DNA of 7,025 bases from an uncultured Oscillospiraceae bacterium (GCA_905233785.1 CAJOCV010000109.1:1231-8255), one strand, 5' to 3'. Counted from the first letter of the stretch, positions 1-6,060 are shown. Translations and numbers: made by a program. Notes: generated by a model not told the origin, from the letters alone.

Positions 1-1947
1 CTGATCGTGATCGAGACGATGAGCGATCTCTATGAGGTCAAGGCCGCGGTGCTCGCGGCGAAGGAGAACAGCGAGCTTCCCGTCTGGGTCACGATGACCT
101 TTGAAGCGAGCGGGCGCAGCTTTGTCGGAACCACGGTGCCCGCGATGGCGCTGACGCTGGACGGACTCGGCGTGGACGCGATGGGCTTTAACTGCTCCCT
201 CGGGCCGAAGGAGCTGCTGCCGCTCGTGGAGGAGCTGCGGGCGTGGACGGATAAGCCGCTGATCCTCAAGCCCAACGCCGGGCTTCCCGACCCCGCGACC
301 GGGGAATACCGCATCAGCGCGGCGGACTTTGCCCGCGAGCTGCAGGGCGCGATCCGCCTCGGCGTGACGATGCTGGGCGGCTGCTGCGGCACGAATCCCG
401 ACTTTATCCGGGCGCTGAACGAGCTTTTACCAAGAAACAAGATAGCAGAAGCGAAGCCTAAACGCAGACACGGGGTCTGTTCGGGGCGGAAGGCCGTGAG
501 CCTGGACGGCGTGCGCGTGATCGGCGAGCGCATCAACCCCACCGGGAAAAAGCGCTTCCAGCAGGCGCTGCGGGAAAATGACATCGACTACATCCTTGCC
601 CGTGCCATCGAGCAGCAGGACGCGGGGGCGGACATTCTCGATGTAAACGTGGGGCTTCCCGGCATCGACGAGGCGGCAATGCTGCCGCGCGTGGTGAAGG
701 CGCTGCAGAGCGTGACCGATCTGCCGCTGCAGATCGACTCCACCAATCCCGCCGCCATCGAGGCGGGGCTGCGCGCGGTGAGCGGCAAGGCCATCGTCAA
801 TTCCGTGAACGGCAAGCGGGAGACGCTGGACGCGATCCTGCCGCTCTGCAAGAAGTACGGCGCGGCGGTGGTCGGCCTCTGCATGGACGAAAGCGGCATC
901 CCCGCGACGGCGGAGGGGCGCGTAAGGATCGCCCGGCGTATCCTGGACGCAGCGCTCTCTTACGGCATCCCACGCGAGGACGTAATCATCGACTGCCTGA
1001 CGCTCACGGTCTCGGCGCAGCAGGAGCAGGCGCGCGAGACGCTCTCGGCGCTTCGGACGGTGCGCGAAACGCTGAGGCTGCAGACGGTGCTGGGGGTGAG
1101 CAACATCTCCTTCGGTCTCCCCGCGCGGGAGCAGCTCACCGTGAGCTTTCTCACACAGGCGCTCTTTGCGGGGCTGACGCTTCCCATCGTAAACCCGAAC
1201 CAGAAGGCCGTCATGGACGCGATCGCGGCTTACCGCGTGCTCTCGGGCGAAGATCGAAACAGCGGCGCCTATATCGCGCGCTTTGCCGAACAGCCCGAGA
1301 CAAAGCCCGCCGCCGCACAGACCGGCGGCATGACGATCGAAGAGGCGATTTTGCGCGGTCTCGGCGGCGAGACGGCAAAGCTTACGGCGCTTGCGCTCAC
1401 CGAGCGGGACGAGCTCTCGGTGGTAAACGAGCTGCTGATCCCGGCGCTGGATCGGGTGGGGGAGAAGTACGAGAAGCAGGAGCTCTTCCTGCCCCAGCTC
1501 ATCTCGGCGGCCAACGCCGCCTGTGAGGGCTTTGAGATCATCAAGCGCCGCATCGCGCAGCGCGGCGGCGAGAGCGTCACGAAGGGGAAGATCCTGCTTG
1601 CCACGGTGCAGGGGGACATTCACGACATCGGCAAGAACATCGTGCGCGTGGTGCTGGAAAACTACGGCTACACGGTCATCGACCTCGGGCGGGATGTCCC
1701 GGCGGAGACCGTGGTGGAGAATGCTGTCCGCGAAAACGTGAGGCTTGTCGGCCTCTCGGCGCTGATGACGACCACTGTGCGCAGCATGGAGGAGACGATC
1801 CGGGCGCTTCGCGCAAGCGGGCACGGATGCAAAATCATGGTGGGCGGCGCGGTGCTGACAGCCGACTACGCCGCGCAGATCGGCGCGGACTACTACGCCA
1901 GGGACGCCAAGCAGGCTGCGGACATTGCCAAAGAGGTGCTGGGATGA
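1..1947 (+). CDS. metH: Cobalamin-dependent methionine synthase, short form without reactivation domain (5' end outside window)
   Basis: This cytosolic enzyme transfers a methyl group from 5-methyltetrahydrofolate via cobalamin to homocysteine, giving methionine. The frame is open at base 1 and begins inside the homocysteine-binding barrel, so the start codon and probably 150-180 residues are missing. All three zinc-ligand cysteines are visible: FNCSLGP (codon at 193) and GGCCGT (382 and 385), with the same 63- and 64-residue spacing as in E. coli MetH. A pterin-binding barrel starts near 511 with VRVIGERINPTG and runs to about 1250. A helical cobalamin cap covers about 1327-1560, followed by a B12-binding Rossmann domain from about 1585. 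That domain carries GDIHDIGKN, whose DxHxxG histidine (1621-1623) is the lower axial cobalt ligand. The protein ends directly after the B12 domain, so the AdoMet reactivation domain of the long enzyme is absent, as in many Clostridia. It overlaps metF by 4 bases, which supports co-transcription. A methyltransferase for another thiol is possible but less likely. Confidence 0.93.
   Translation: MIVIETMSDLYEVKAAVLAAKENSELPVWVTMTFEASGRSFVGTTVPAMALTLDGLGVDAMGFNCSLGPKELLPLVEELRAWTDKPLILKPNAGLPDPATGEYRISAADFARELQGAIRLGVTMLGGCCGTNPDFIRALNELLPRNKIAEAKPKRRHGVCSGRKAVSLDGVRVIGERINPTGKKRFQQALRENDIDYILARAIEQQDAGADILDVNVGLPGIDEAAMLPRVVKALQSVTDLPLQIDSTNPAAIEAGLRAVSGKAIVNSVNGKRETLDAILPLCKKYGAAVVGLCMDESGIPATAEGRVRIARRILDAALSYGIPREDVIIDCLTLTVSAQQEQARETLSALRTVRETLRLQTVLGVSNISFGLPAREQLTVSFLTQALFAGLTLPIVNPNQKAVMDAIAAYRVLSGEDRNSGAYIARFAEQPETKPAAAQTGGMTIEEAILRGLGGETAKLTALALTERDELSVVNELLIPALDRVGEKYEKQELFLPQLISAANAACEGFEIIKRRIAQRGGESVTKGKILLATVQGDIHDIGKNIVRVVLENYGYTVIDLGRDVPAETVVENAVRENVRLVGLSALMTTTVRSMEETIRALRASGHGCKIMVGGAVLTADYAAQIGADYYARDAKQAADIAKEVLG
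1932..1938 (+). promoter_or_regulatory. Ribosome binding site of metF inside the end of metH
   Basis: AGAGGTG lies 5 bases before the ATG at 1944, within the last codons of metH. Together with the ATGA stop/start overlap, it fixes the metF start at 1944 rather than at any codon further upstream in the same open frame, and it implies translational coupling. Confidence 0.7.
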
Positions 1948-2831
1948 TCGAGACGGGGAGCAGATTCTGGTCGGCGCTCTGCGACAGCGAGAAGCGCCCC
2001 TTCGCCGTGGAGCTGGACAGCCCAGCCGGGCCGGACGTGACAAAATTTATGGCGGGCGCGCGTGAGCTGCAGGCGCACGGGGCGGAGATGATCACCGTGG
2101 CGGACTGCCCGATGGGGCGTGTGCGCGTGGACGCGGGCATCATGGCCTGCAAGCTGCGGCGGGAACTCGGCATGGAGAGCCTGCCGCACATGAGCTGCCG
2201 CGACCGCAACTGGATCGCGGTGCAGTCCCTGCTCTTCGGCTTTGTGGCCGAGGGGATCGAGAACATGCTGCTCGTGACCGGCGACCCGGTGCCGCCGGAG
2301 TACCGCGAGGAGGCGCACGGCGTCTACCACTTCAACTCCCGGGAGCTGCTGCGGCGTGTGCGGGAGCTGGGGCTGCCGCTGCGGCTGTTCGCGGCGCTGA
2401 ACGTGAACGCGCGGAACTTTGAGGTGGAGCTGCGCCGTGCCCGCGAGAAGGAGGAAAACGGCGCGGTCGGTTTTCTGACCCAGCCCGTGATGGGGTCGCA
2501 GGCGCTTGAGAATCTGGAGCTTGCCCGGCTCAGCCTGAGCGGGCGCATCCTCGGCGGCATCCTTCCCATCGTGTCGGAGAAAAACGCCCTCTTCCTGCGG
2601 CAGAACGTCCACGGCGTCGCGGTGGACGACGCCACCGTCGCCCGCTATGCCGGGGCGGATCGCGAGCGGGGGGAGGCCATCGCCGTTGAGCTCTGCGCGG
2701 GCTATGCCAAAGCCATGCGCCCGCTGGTGGACGGCTACTATCTCATGACGCCCTTCGGAAGAACGGCGCTCGACTGCCGGATCATGGACAGCGTGAGGAG
2801 TGGCCAGTGGTCAGTGGCCAGTGACCGGTAA
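1944..2831 (+). CDS. metF: Methylenetetrahydrofolate reductase (MetF family, YitJ-like type)
   Basis: This is a predicted cytosolic flavoprotein of 295 residues, normal for MetF. It reduces 5,10-methylenetetrahydrofolate to 5-methyltetrahydrofolate, the methyl donor used by the neighbouring MetH. FAVELDSP near the N-terminus carries the expected catalytic Glu (residue 23). PHMSCRDRN (81-89) and EGIENMLLVTGDP (103-115, with the conserved Asp at 114) are the hallmark strands of the TIM barrel. The HMSCRDRN and VTGDP forms resemble the MetF half of the fused Bacillus YitJ more than E. coli MetF. The start is set by the 4-base overlap with metH and by AGAGGTG just upstream. The last roughly eleven residues (RSGQWSVASDR) come from a heptamer repeat and look like an added tail, because the family fold ends around TPFGRTALDCRIMDSV. 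The electron donor cannot be read from the sequence. Confidence 0.93.
   Translation: MIETGSRFWSALCDSEKRPFAVELDSPAGPDVTKFMAGARELQAHGAEMITVADCPMGRVRVDAGIMACKLRRELGMESLPHMSCRDRNWIAVQSLLFGFVAEGIENMLLVTGDPVPPEYREEAHGVYHFNSRELLRRVRELGLPLRLFAALNVNARNFEVELRRAREKEENGAVGFLTQPVMGSQALENLELARLSLSGRILGGILPIVSEKNALFLRQNVHGVAVDDATVARYAGADRERGEAIAVELCAGYAKAMRPLVDGYYLMTPFGRTALDCRIMDSVRSGQWSVASDR
2798..2825 (+). repeat. Tandem heptamer array (4 copies, consensus CAGTGGY) at the 3' end of metF
   Basis: Four adjacent 7-base units can be read: GAGTGGC, CAGTGGT, CAGTGGC and CAGTGAC. They differ from the consensus by one or two bases, and the first and last are the most diverged. The array lies inside the metF frame and encodes most of SGQWSVASD before the TAA at 2829. 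This low-complexity structure resembles the short tandemly repeated heptamers (STRR) known from cyanobacteria. Whether it recurs in this genome cannot be judged from one copy. Confidence 0.8.
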
Positions 2832-2834
2832 TAG

Positions 2835-2884
2835 AAAGGTGTCGCTGCGCGACGGATTTCAATCCGTTACGCAGCGACACCTTT
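2835..2884. terminator. 50-bp interrupted palindrome, probable bidirectional terminator
   Basis: The outer arms 2835-2849 (AAAGGTGTCGCTGCG) and 2870-2884 are perfect 15-base inverse complements. Inside them, after one C/A mismatch and a G-T pair, ACGGAT (2852-2857) pairs with ATCCGT (2862-2867) around a TTCA loop. On the plus strand the hairpin runs into CCTTTTCTTTT, and on the minus strand into CCTTTCTATT. It therefore suits both the metF end (stop 2831) and the convergent membrane-protein end (stop 2920). Its length and two-part stem also fit a repetitive extragenic palindrome; the sequence alone does not separate these uses. Confidence 0.8.
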
Positions 2885-2919
2885 TCTTTTCACGTTTTGA
2901 AGGCTTCGCCCAGCAGGGC

Positions 2920-3597
2920 TCAGCCCTCCCTGTGTATCGCCGCCTTGAGCAGCAGCACCCCCAGCAGCAGAACCACCGGGATCAGCAGCAGGATCGCATA
3001 GCATACGCCGACGCCCATCGTGGTATGATTCGCCGTCTCCGGCAGAAAGCCGAACCAGCCCGCGGGCGCGGCGTAGTTTAAGAAGGGGTAGGGCGCCGTC
3101 ATACTGCCGCCCGGCCCCCAGCGGACGCCCAGCTTCCCCAGCAGCAGAATGAACAGCAGCCACACGAAGGGCGGCAGCGCCGAGAGCCAGACCTGCCGCT
3201 TTTGCCAGGGGTAGTCCGTGTCGTGCAGCAGAAAGTCCGCCGCCGTGAGCGCGGGCGTGATGAGGTGCATGCAGAGGCTTGCGCAGTGATCCTGCGCGTA
3301 AGCGGCAGCGATCCCGCCCGGCGTCATCGGCGCAAGCACCAGCAGATACACGAGAAAGGTCAGCGTGATGGACACCGTGGCGGCATACTTCCAGAGCTTG
3401 AGCGCCGGCGCTCTGCCGCGGCAAATTAGCTGCGCGAGCACCACGGCGGCGACGAAGAGGTTGGATAACTGCGTGAAGAAGGTAAAGCCAATGGGCCAGT
3501 GCAGCATCATCACTGTCGCGTAAGCCGTGCAGAGCAGGATCGCAAGACGCAGAAAAAGCGCGGTTTTTGGAGCGGTTTTGGAGTTTAGTCGTTTCAT
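2920..3597 (-). CDS. Pr6Pr-type (FAR-17a/AIG1-like) multi-pass membrane protein
   Basis: The 225-residue product is almost all hydrophobic, with about six predicted membrane spans (near residues 15-33, 40-58, 73-90, 106-124, 138-154 and 190-218). The pattern FFTQLSNLFVA, then LTFLVYLLVLAP, CMHLITPALTAADFLL and YPFLNY matches my recollection of the bacterial Pr6Pr proteins, distant relatives of the eukaryotic FAR-17a/AIG1 family. Human AIG1 and ADTRP are fatty-acid-ester hydrolases using a membrane Thr and His. Thr42 and His111 are candidate counterparts here, but equivalence is inference and the bacterial function is unknown. ATG at 3597 is the only plausible start, since an in-frame TGA lies eight codons upstream. 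No good Shine-Dalgarno precedes it; GAAAGCG lies rather far away. It is transcribed alone from a consensus promoter and is convergent with metF. Confident as a membrane protein, moderate on family. Confidence 0.85.
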   Translation of the reverse strand: MKRLNSKTAPKTALFLRLAILLCTAYATVMMLHWPIGFTFFTQLSNLFVAAVVLAQLICRGRAPALKLWKYAATVSITLTFLVYLLVLAPMTPGGIAAAYAQDHCASLCMHLITPALTAADFLLHDTDYPWQKRQVWLSALPPFVWLLFILLLGKLGVRWGPGGSMTAPYPFLNYAAPAGWFGFLPETANHTTMGVGVCYAILLLIPVVLLLGVLLLKAAIHREG

Positions 3598-3638
3598 GCG
3601 CGTAAAAAAGTTTCGCTTTCATTATATTGTGTGCAACC

Positions 3639-3667
3639 ATTATAGTCGGGAAGCATCGCAATGTCAA
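3639..3667 (-). promoter_or_regulatory. Perfect-consensus housekeeping (sigma-70/sigma-A) promoter of the Pr6Pr-type gene
   Basis: On the minus strand TTGACA (3667-3662) and TATAAT (3644-3639) are separated by exactly 17 bases, so both hexamers and the spacing are full consensus. Transcription should start near 3632, giving a leader of about 35 nt before the ATG at 3597. A second TATAAT (3626-3621) lies downstream but has no -35 match at the right distance. Confidence 0.88.
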
Positions 3668-3686
3668 CTTGCTGTGAAGATGAAAT

Positions 3687-3713
3687 CCGGGGGATGCAGA
3701 CGGCATCCCCCGG
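3687..3713 (-). terminator. Rho-independent terminator of the transporter-amidase unit
   Basis: A perfect 11-bp GC-rich stem (CCGGGGGATGC at 3687-3697 with 3703-3713) has a 5-base loop. It starts 5 bases after the amidase stop codon. On the minus strand it is followed by ATTTCATCTTC, a modest T-rich tail. It separates the amidase from the promoter of the next gene, which begins 20 bases further on. Confidence 0.78.
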
Positions 3714-3718
3714 GTGAA

Positions 3719-5197
3719 TCACATTCTTGAAAACGGGATCTCGTAGAGCTCCTGCCAGGGCTGGACGCGCTCAAAGGCGGCGGCGGCCGCCAGCACGTCC
3801 CCGTCGCGGAAGCGCCGACCGATCAGCTGCATCCCGATGGGAAGGCCGCTTTCGGAGAGCCCCGCCGGAACGGAGGCCGCCGGATGCCCGGTGAAGTTTG
3901 CAAAGAAGGTCTCGCAAAAGCCGATGAGAACTTCGCTTTCCACGCCGCCGATCGCGCGCGGGCCGGTCGTGTTGCCGTCCGCCGCGTTTTTGACCGGCAG
4001 ACAGGCCGTGGTGGGGGAGACGATCAAATCAAAGCGCTCGAAGACACTTTGCAGCGCGTCAAAAAGCTCTGTGCGAATGCAGTTGAAGCGGTAGTAGTCC
4101 TCAATACCGCCCTCGGCGGCGCGCTCGTTCCAGTAAATGAACTCCTCGGGCAGCTCGTCCCGATGCTCGCCCACGAGGTCGAGCCCCTCTCGCTTCCAGT
4201 GGGCGAGGTCGAGCGCGGTGTCCACGCTGATGGCGCGGCACCAGCATTCGGCAAGCTCCGTCGCGCTGCGCTTGAGCGAGAAGGCGACAGGCTCCACCGT
4301 CGCCCCGGCCTCGGCAAAGCGCAGCGCCGCCTGTTCAACGGCGCTGGCGACCTCCGGCTCTGTGGGGAAGACGCCGAAATCGGGCGTAAAGCCGATGCGC
4401 CACCCCTTGAGCGAGCGCGTCAGATGCCGCGTGTAGTCAGGCTCTGTGCGCATAAGGCTCAGCGGGTCGCGGGGATCGTGCCGCGCCATGTAGTTTAAGA
4501 GGATCGCGCTGTCCTCCACCGTGCGCGTAAGCCCCCCGTTGAAGCAGTAGGGATGGGTGGCGCACCAGGCGTCGGGGCGGCAGACACTCGGGATCGTGCC
4601 GACCGAGGCCTTGAAGCCGAAGAGAGAGCACCAGGCGCTGGGGATGCGGATGGAGCCGCCCCCGTCCGAACCCTCGGCGATGGGCGCCAGCCCGTCCGCT
4701 ACGGCGGCGGCGCTGCCGCCGGAGGAGCCGCCGGAATTGTAGCCAACGGCGAAAGGCGTGGAGGTGGCGCCGTAGAGCTTGTTGTCGCAGGTGCCGCGAA
4801 AGGCGAAGGCCGGGGCGTTGGTTTTGCCGATGGCGATGCCGCCGGCAAGCTCCATCGCGCGGCAGAACGCAGAGTCGAAGCCATCCTCCCGGATCAAAGA
4901 GCGGACGCCGCCGTGGGAATTGGTCCAGCCCTTTTTGGCGGGCAGAAAGTCCTTGAGCCCAAAGGGGACGCCCGCAAAGGGGCCTGGGTCCTCGCCCTTT
5001 GCAAGCCTTGCCTCCAGGCGCTTGGCGGCCTGGCGGGCTTCGTCAAATTTGGTGTAGACAAAGGCGTTGATGCTGGGGTTTCGCCGCTCGATGCGTCTGG
5101 CAAAATAGTCCACCACCTCGGTGGGGGAGATCTGCCCGGCCTTCACCGCCCGCCCCAATTGGGCGGCGGAGAGCCTCTCCGGATATTCGACCGCCAT
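3719..5197 (-). CDS. Amidase signature family hydrolase (GatA-like)
   Basis: This 492-residue protein has the length and full signature of amidase-signature enzymes, which hydrolyse carboxamides through a Ser-cisSer-Lys triad. GVPFGLKD holds Lys82, GYNSGGSSGGSAAAVA holds the cis-Ser158, and GSDGGGSIRIPS holds the nucleophile Ser182. The spacing (76 and 24 residues) agrees with characterised members such as FAAH (75 and 24). No signal peptide or membrane anchor is evident, so it is probably cytosolic. It is GatA-like, but no gatB or gatC is adjacent, which favours a stand-alone amidase over the Glu-tRNA(Gln) amidotransferase subunit. Its substrate cannot be inferred. The ATG lies 3 bases after the stop of the upstream transporter gene. 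GAAGG, 8 bases before it and inside that gene, is a usable ribosome site. The two genes are thus probably co-transcribed and coupled. Confidence 0.92.
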   Translation of the reverse strand: MAVEYPERLSAAQLGRAVKAGQISPTEVVDYFARRIERRNPSINAFVYTKFDEARQAAKRLEARLAKGEDPGPFAGVPFGLKDFLPAKKGWTNSHGGVRSLIREDGFDSAFCRAMELAGGIAIGKTNAPAFAFRGTCDNKLYGATSTPFAVGYNSGGSSGGSAAAVADGLAPIAEGSDGGGSIRIPSAWCSLFGFKASVGTIPSVCRPDAWCATHPYCFNGGLTRTVEDSAILLNYMARHDPRDPLSLMRTEPDYTRHLTRSLKGWRIGFTPDFGVFPTEPEVASAVEQAALRFAEAGATVEPVAFSLKRSATELAECWCRAISVDTALDLAHWKREGLDLVGEHRDELPEEFIYWNERAAEGGIEDYYRFNCIRTELFDALQSVFERFDLIVSPTTACLPVKNAADGNTTGPRAIGGVESEVLIGFCETFFANFTGHPAASVPAGLSESGLPIGMQLIGRRFRDGDVLAAAAAFERVQPWQELYEIPFSRM

Positions 5198-5200
5198 GGC

Positions 5201-5896
5201 TTATGCCTTCGCGCCGTAGCGCTCCAGATATTCCCGACCCACGCCGCGCTCCTTCCAGCGTTTTGCCACCGCGTAGCCGATGGGGGAGAAGATGACCTCG
5301 CTGATCAGCTCAAACACCGCGCAAAGGACGGACGCGCCGACGCACTGGGTTACGCTCCAGCGCACGGGCAGCGCGCCGGGGAGATAGGGGAAGACGACAA
5401 AGGCCAGAAAGACAAACAGGAAGTTGTCCACGATCTGGGACAGAAAGGTGGAGACGAAGGAGCGCGTGGCATAAGCCGCGACGCCGTCCGGATTCCTGCA
5501 AAAGCGCCTGCCGATGGCGACGTTGGCGTAGTTGTTCGTCAGGGCGGAGATCACGTAAGCGATGGTGCTGGCAAGCAGGATCGACCACTGGCCGCCCACG
5601 ACCATGTCAAGCGCGGGGAGCTTTCCCACGCGGCTCACGATCACGCACACCAGGCTGCACAGAAGGTTTGCGCCGATGGCGACGAAGGACAGCAGGTTTG
5701 CCGCCCGCGCGCCGTAGTGCTTGGCGACGATGTCCATCAATAAAAAAGCCAGCCAGGAGACCAGGATTCCCGCGTTGAGCGCGAGCCAGGGCAGGGACAC
5801 CAGCGTGATTCGGGCCAGAAAGTTCATGGTGATGACGGCCAGAATGAAGAGGATGGTCACTGCGCCGGGAATGGATCTCAGCATGGCTGAAAGCAT
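5201..5896 (-). CDS. VUT-family predicted queuosine precursor transporter (YhhQ-like)
   Basis: This is a predicted cytoplasmic-membrane transporter of 231 residues with about six spans, the usual size for the family, and a basic C-terminus. Family features are MDIVAKHYGARAA (54-66) after the second span and RSFVSTFLSQIVDNFLFVFLAF (from 145), with the conserved Asp157 in the membrane. E. coli YhhQ imports preQ0/preQ1, precursors of the tRNA base queuosine; the same role here is inferred, and the exact substrate (preQ0, preQ1, queuine) is unknown. The start is uncertain. ATG at 5896 and ATG at 5884 both lie in a 12-bp tandem duplication, neither has a Shine-Dalgarno, and the frame stays open upstream to a TAA near 5960 without an ATG, GTG or TTG start. 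A promoter and hairpin-bearing leader lie upstream. The amidase follows by 3 nt. Confidence 0.85.
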   Translation of the reverse strand: MLSAMLRSIPGAVTILFILAVITMNFLARITLVSLPWLALNAGILVSWLAFLLMDIVAKHYGARAANLLSFVAIGANLLCSLVCVIVSRVGKLPALDMVVGGQWSILLASTIAYVISALTNNYANVAIGRRFCRNPDGVAAYATRSFVSTFLSQIVDNFLFVFLAFVVFPYLPGALPVRWSVTQCVGASVLCAVFELISEVIFSPIGYAVAKRWKERGVGREYLERYGAKA

Positions 5897-5902
5897 GGCT
5901 GA
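5879..5902. repeat. 12-bp tandem duplication at the transporter start
   Basis: CAGCATGGCTGA (5879-5890) is followed directly by AAGCATGGCTGA (5891-5902), identical at 11 of 12 positions. Each copy contains one ATG of the minus-strand gene, so the protein begins M-L-S-A-M-L and has two candidate start codons in equivalent contexts. Confidence 0.8.
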
Positions 5903-5906
5903 TTCA

Positions 5907-5924
5907 CGGCTCAGCCAGGAGCCG
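5907..5924 (-). promoter_or_regulatory. Leader hairpin just before the transporter start codon
   Basis: CGGCTC (5907-5912) and GAGCCG (5919-5924) form a perfect 6-bp stem with a 6-base loop, ending 10 bases before the ATG at 5896. It occupies the place where a ribosome site would be expected, so it could lower translation initiation. A regulatory role is inference. Confidence 0.35.
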
Positions 5925-5946
5925 GTTTCTTGGTTTTGACTTATTA

Positions 5947-5975
5947 AGCGGAGGATTTAGAGGCCGAACTCCGCT
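5947..5975 (-). promoter_or_regulatory. Leader stem-loop of the transporter gene (possible riboswitch-like element)
   Basis: In the minus-strand leader AGCGGAG pairs perfectly with CTCCGCT over 7 bp, enclosing a 15-nt loop beginning TTCGGCC. It is followed by an A-rich tail (TAATAAGTCAAAACC). There is no T-run, so it is not a terminator. A stem, a TTC-starting loop ending in C and an A-rich 3' tail recall the layout of preQ1-I riboswitches, and the gene downstream is a predicted queuosine precursor importer. The loop is longer than usual and the conserved CUAA-type tail is absent, so this is only a candidate. Confidence 0.3.
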
Positions 5976-5995
5976 GATGGGGGGATCGCTCGGGT

Positions 5996-6024
5996 ATCAT
6001 AGCACCGATCCGGGAAAAATGCAA
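5996..6024 (-). promoter_or_regulatory. Promoter of the transporter-amidase unit
   Basis: On the minus strand TTGCAT (6024-6019) and TATGAT (6001-5996) are 17 bases apart, and TG occurs one base before the -10 box (TGCTATGAT, extended -10). The predicted start point near 5990 gives a leader of roughly 93 nt. The -35 box overlaps the foot of the lipoprotein terminator. Confidence 0.72.
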
Positions 6025-6060
6025 GGGGCTGTGAAGAAAGTGCTTTCTTCACAGCCCCTT
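6015..6060 (-). terminator. Rho-independent terminator of the lipoprotein gene
   Basis: Bases 6023-6040 and 6043-6060 are perfect 18-base inverse complements (AAGGGGCTGTGAAGAAAG and its partner), realistically a 17-bp stem with a GTGC/GCAC tetraloop. On the minus strand the stem is followed by GCATTTTT, a five-T run, and it begins 9 bases after the TGA of the lipoprotein gene. Confidence 0.92.

Noticed and set aside
427..2043. Long open frame on the minus strand opposite metH
   Set aside because: It is rich in Arg, Pro, Ala and His without domain motifs, and lies wholly opposite metH and the metF start. It is a by-product of GC-rich codon use.
2798..2884. CRISPR or phage attachment site in the repeat-rich junction
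   Set aside because: The heptamers have no spacers, and the palindrome is single and lies between convergent genes. No cas or integrase gene is present.
3591..3622. ATG at 3622-3620 (minus) as a start or upstream peptide for the Pr6Pr-type gene
   Set aside because: It is out of frame with the membrane protein and has no ribosome site. It simply overlaps the second TATAAT; nothing supports translation.
2867..3706. Minus-strand frame of 279 codons overlapping the Pr6Pr-type gene
   Set aside because: It is the shifted frame of the membrane protein. Its product is low-complexity Ala/Arg/Gly-rich, and it reads through the promoter and the palindrome.
3884..4498. Plus-strand frame opposite the amidase 3' half
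   Set aside because: It is a shadow of a gene with all catalytic motifs on the other strand.
3719..5197. Calling the amidase gatA of the Glu-tRNA(Gln) amidotransferase
   Set aside because: The triad is shared by the whole family, and no gatB or gatC is adjacent. The neighbour is a transporter, so the general family name is safer.
4553..5743. Plus-strand frame of 396 codons opposite the amidase and transporter
   Set aside because: It spans the junction of two well-supported minus-strand genes, is Gly/Ala/Asp/Arg-rich and has no recognisable domain.
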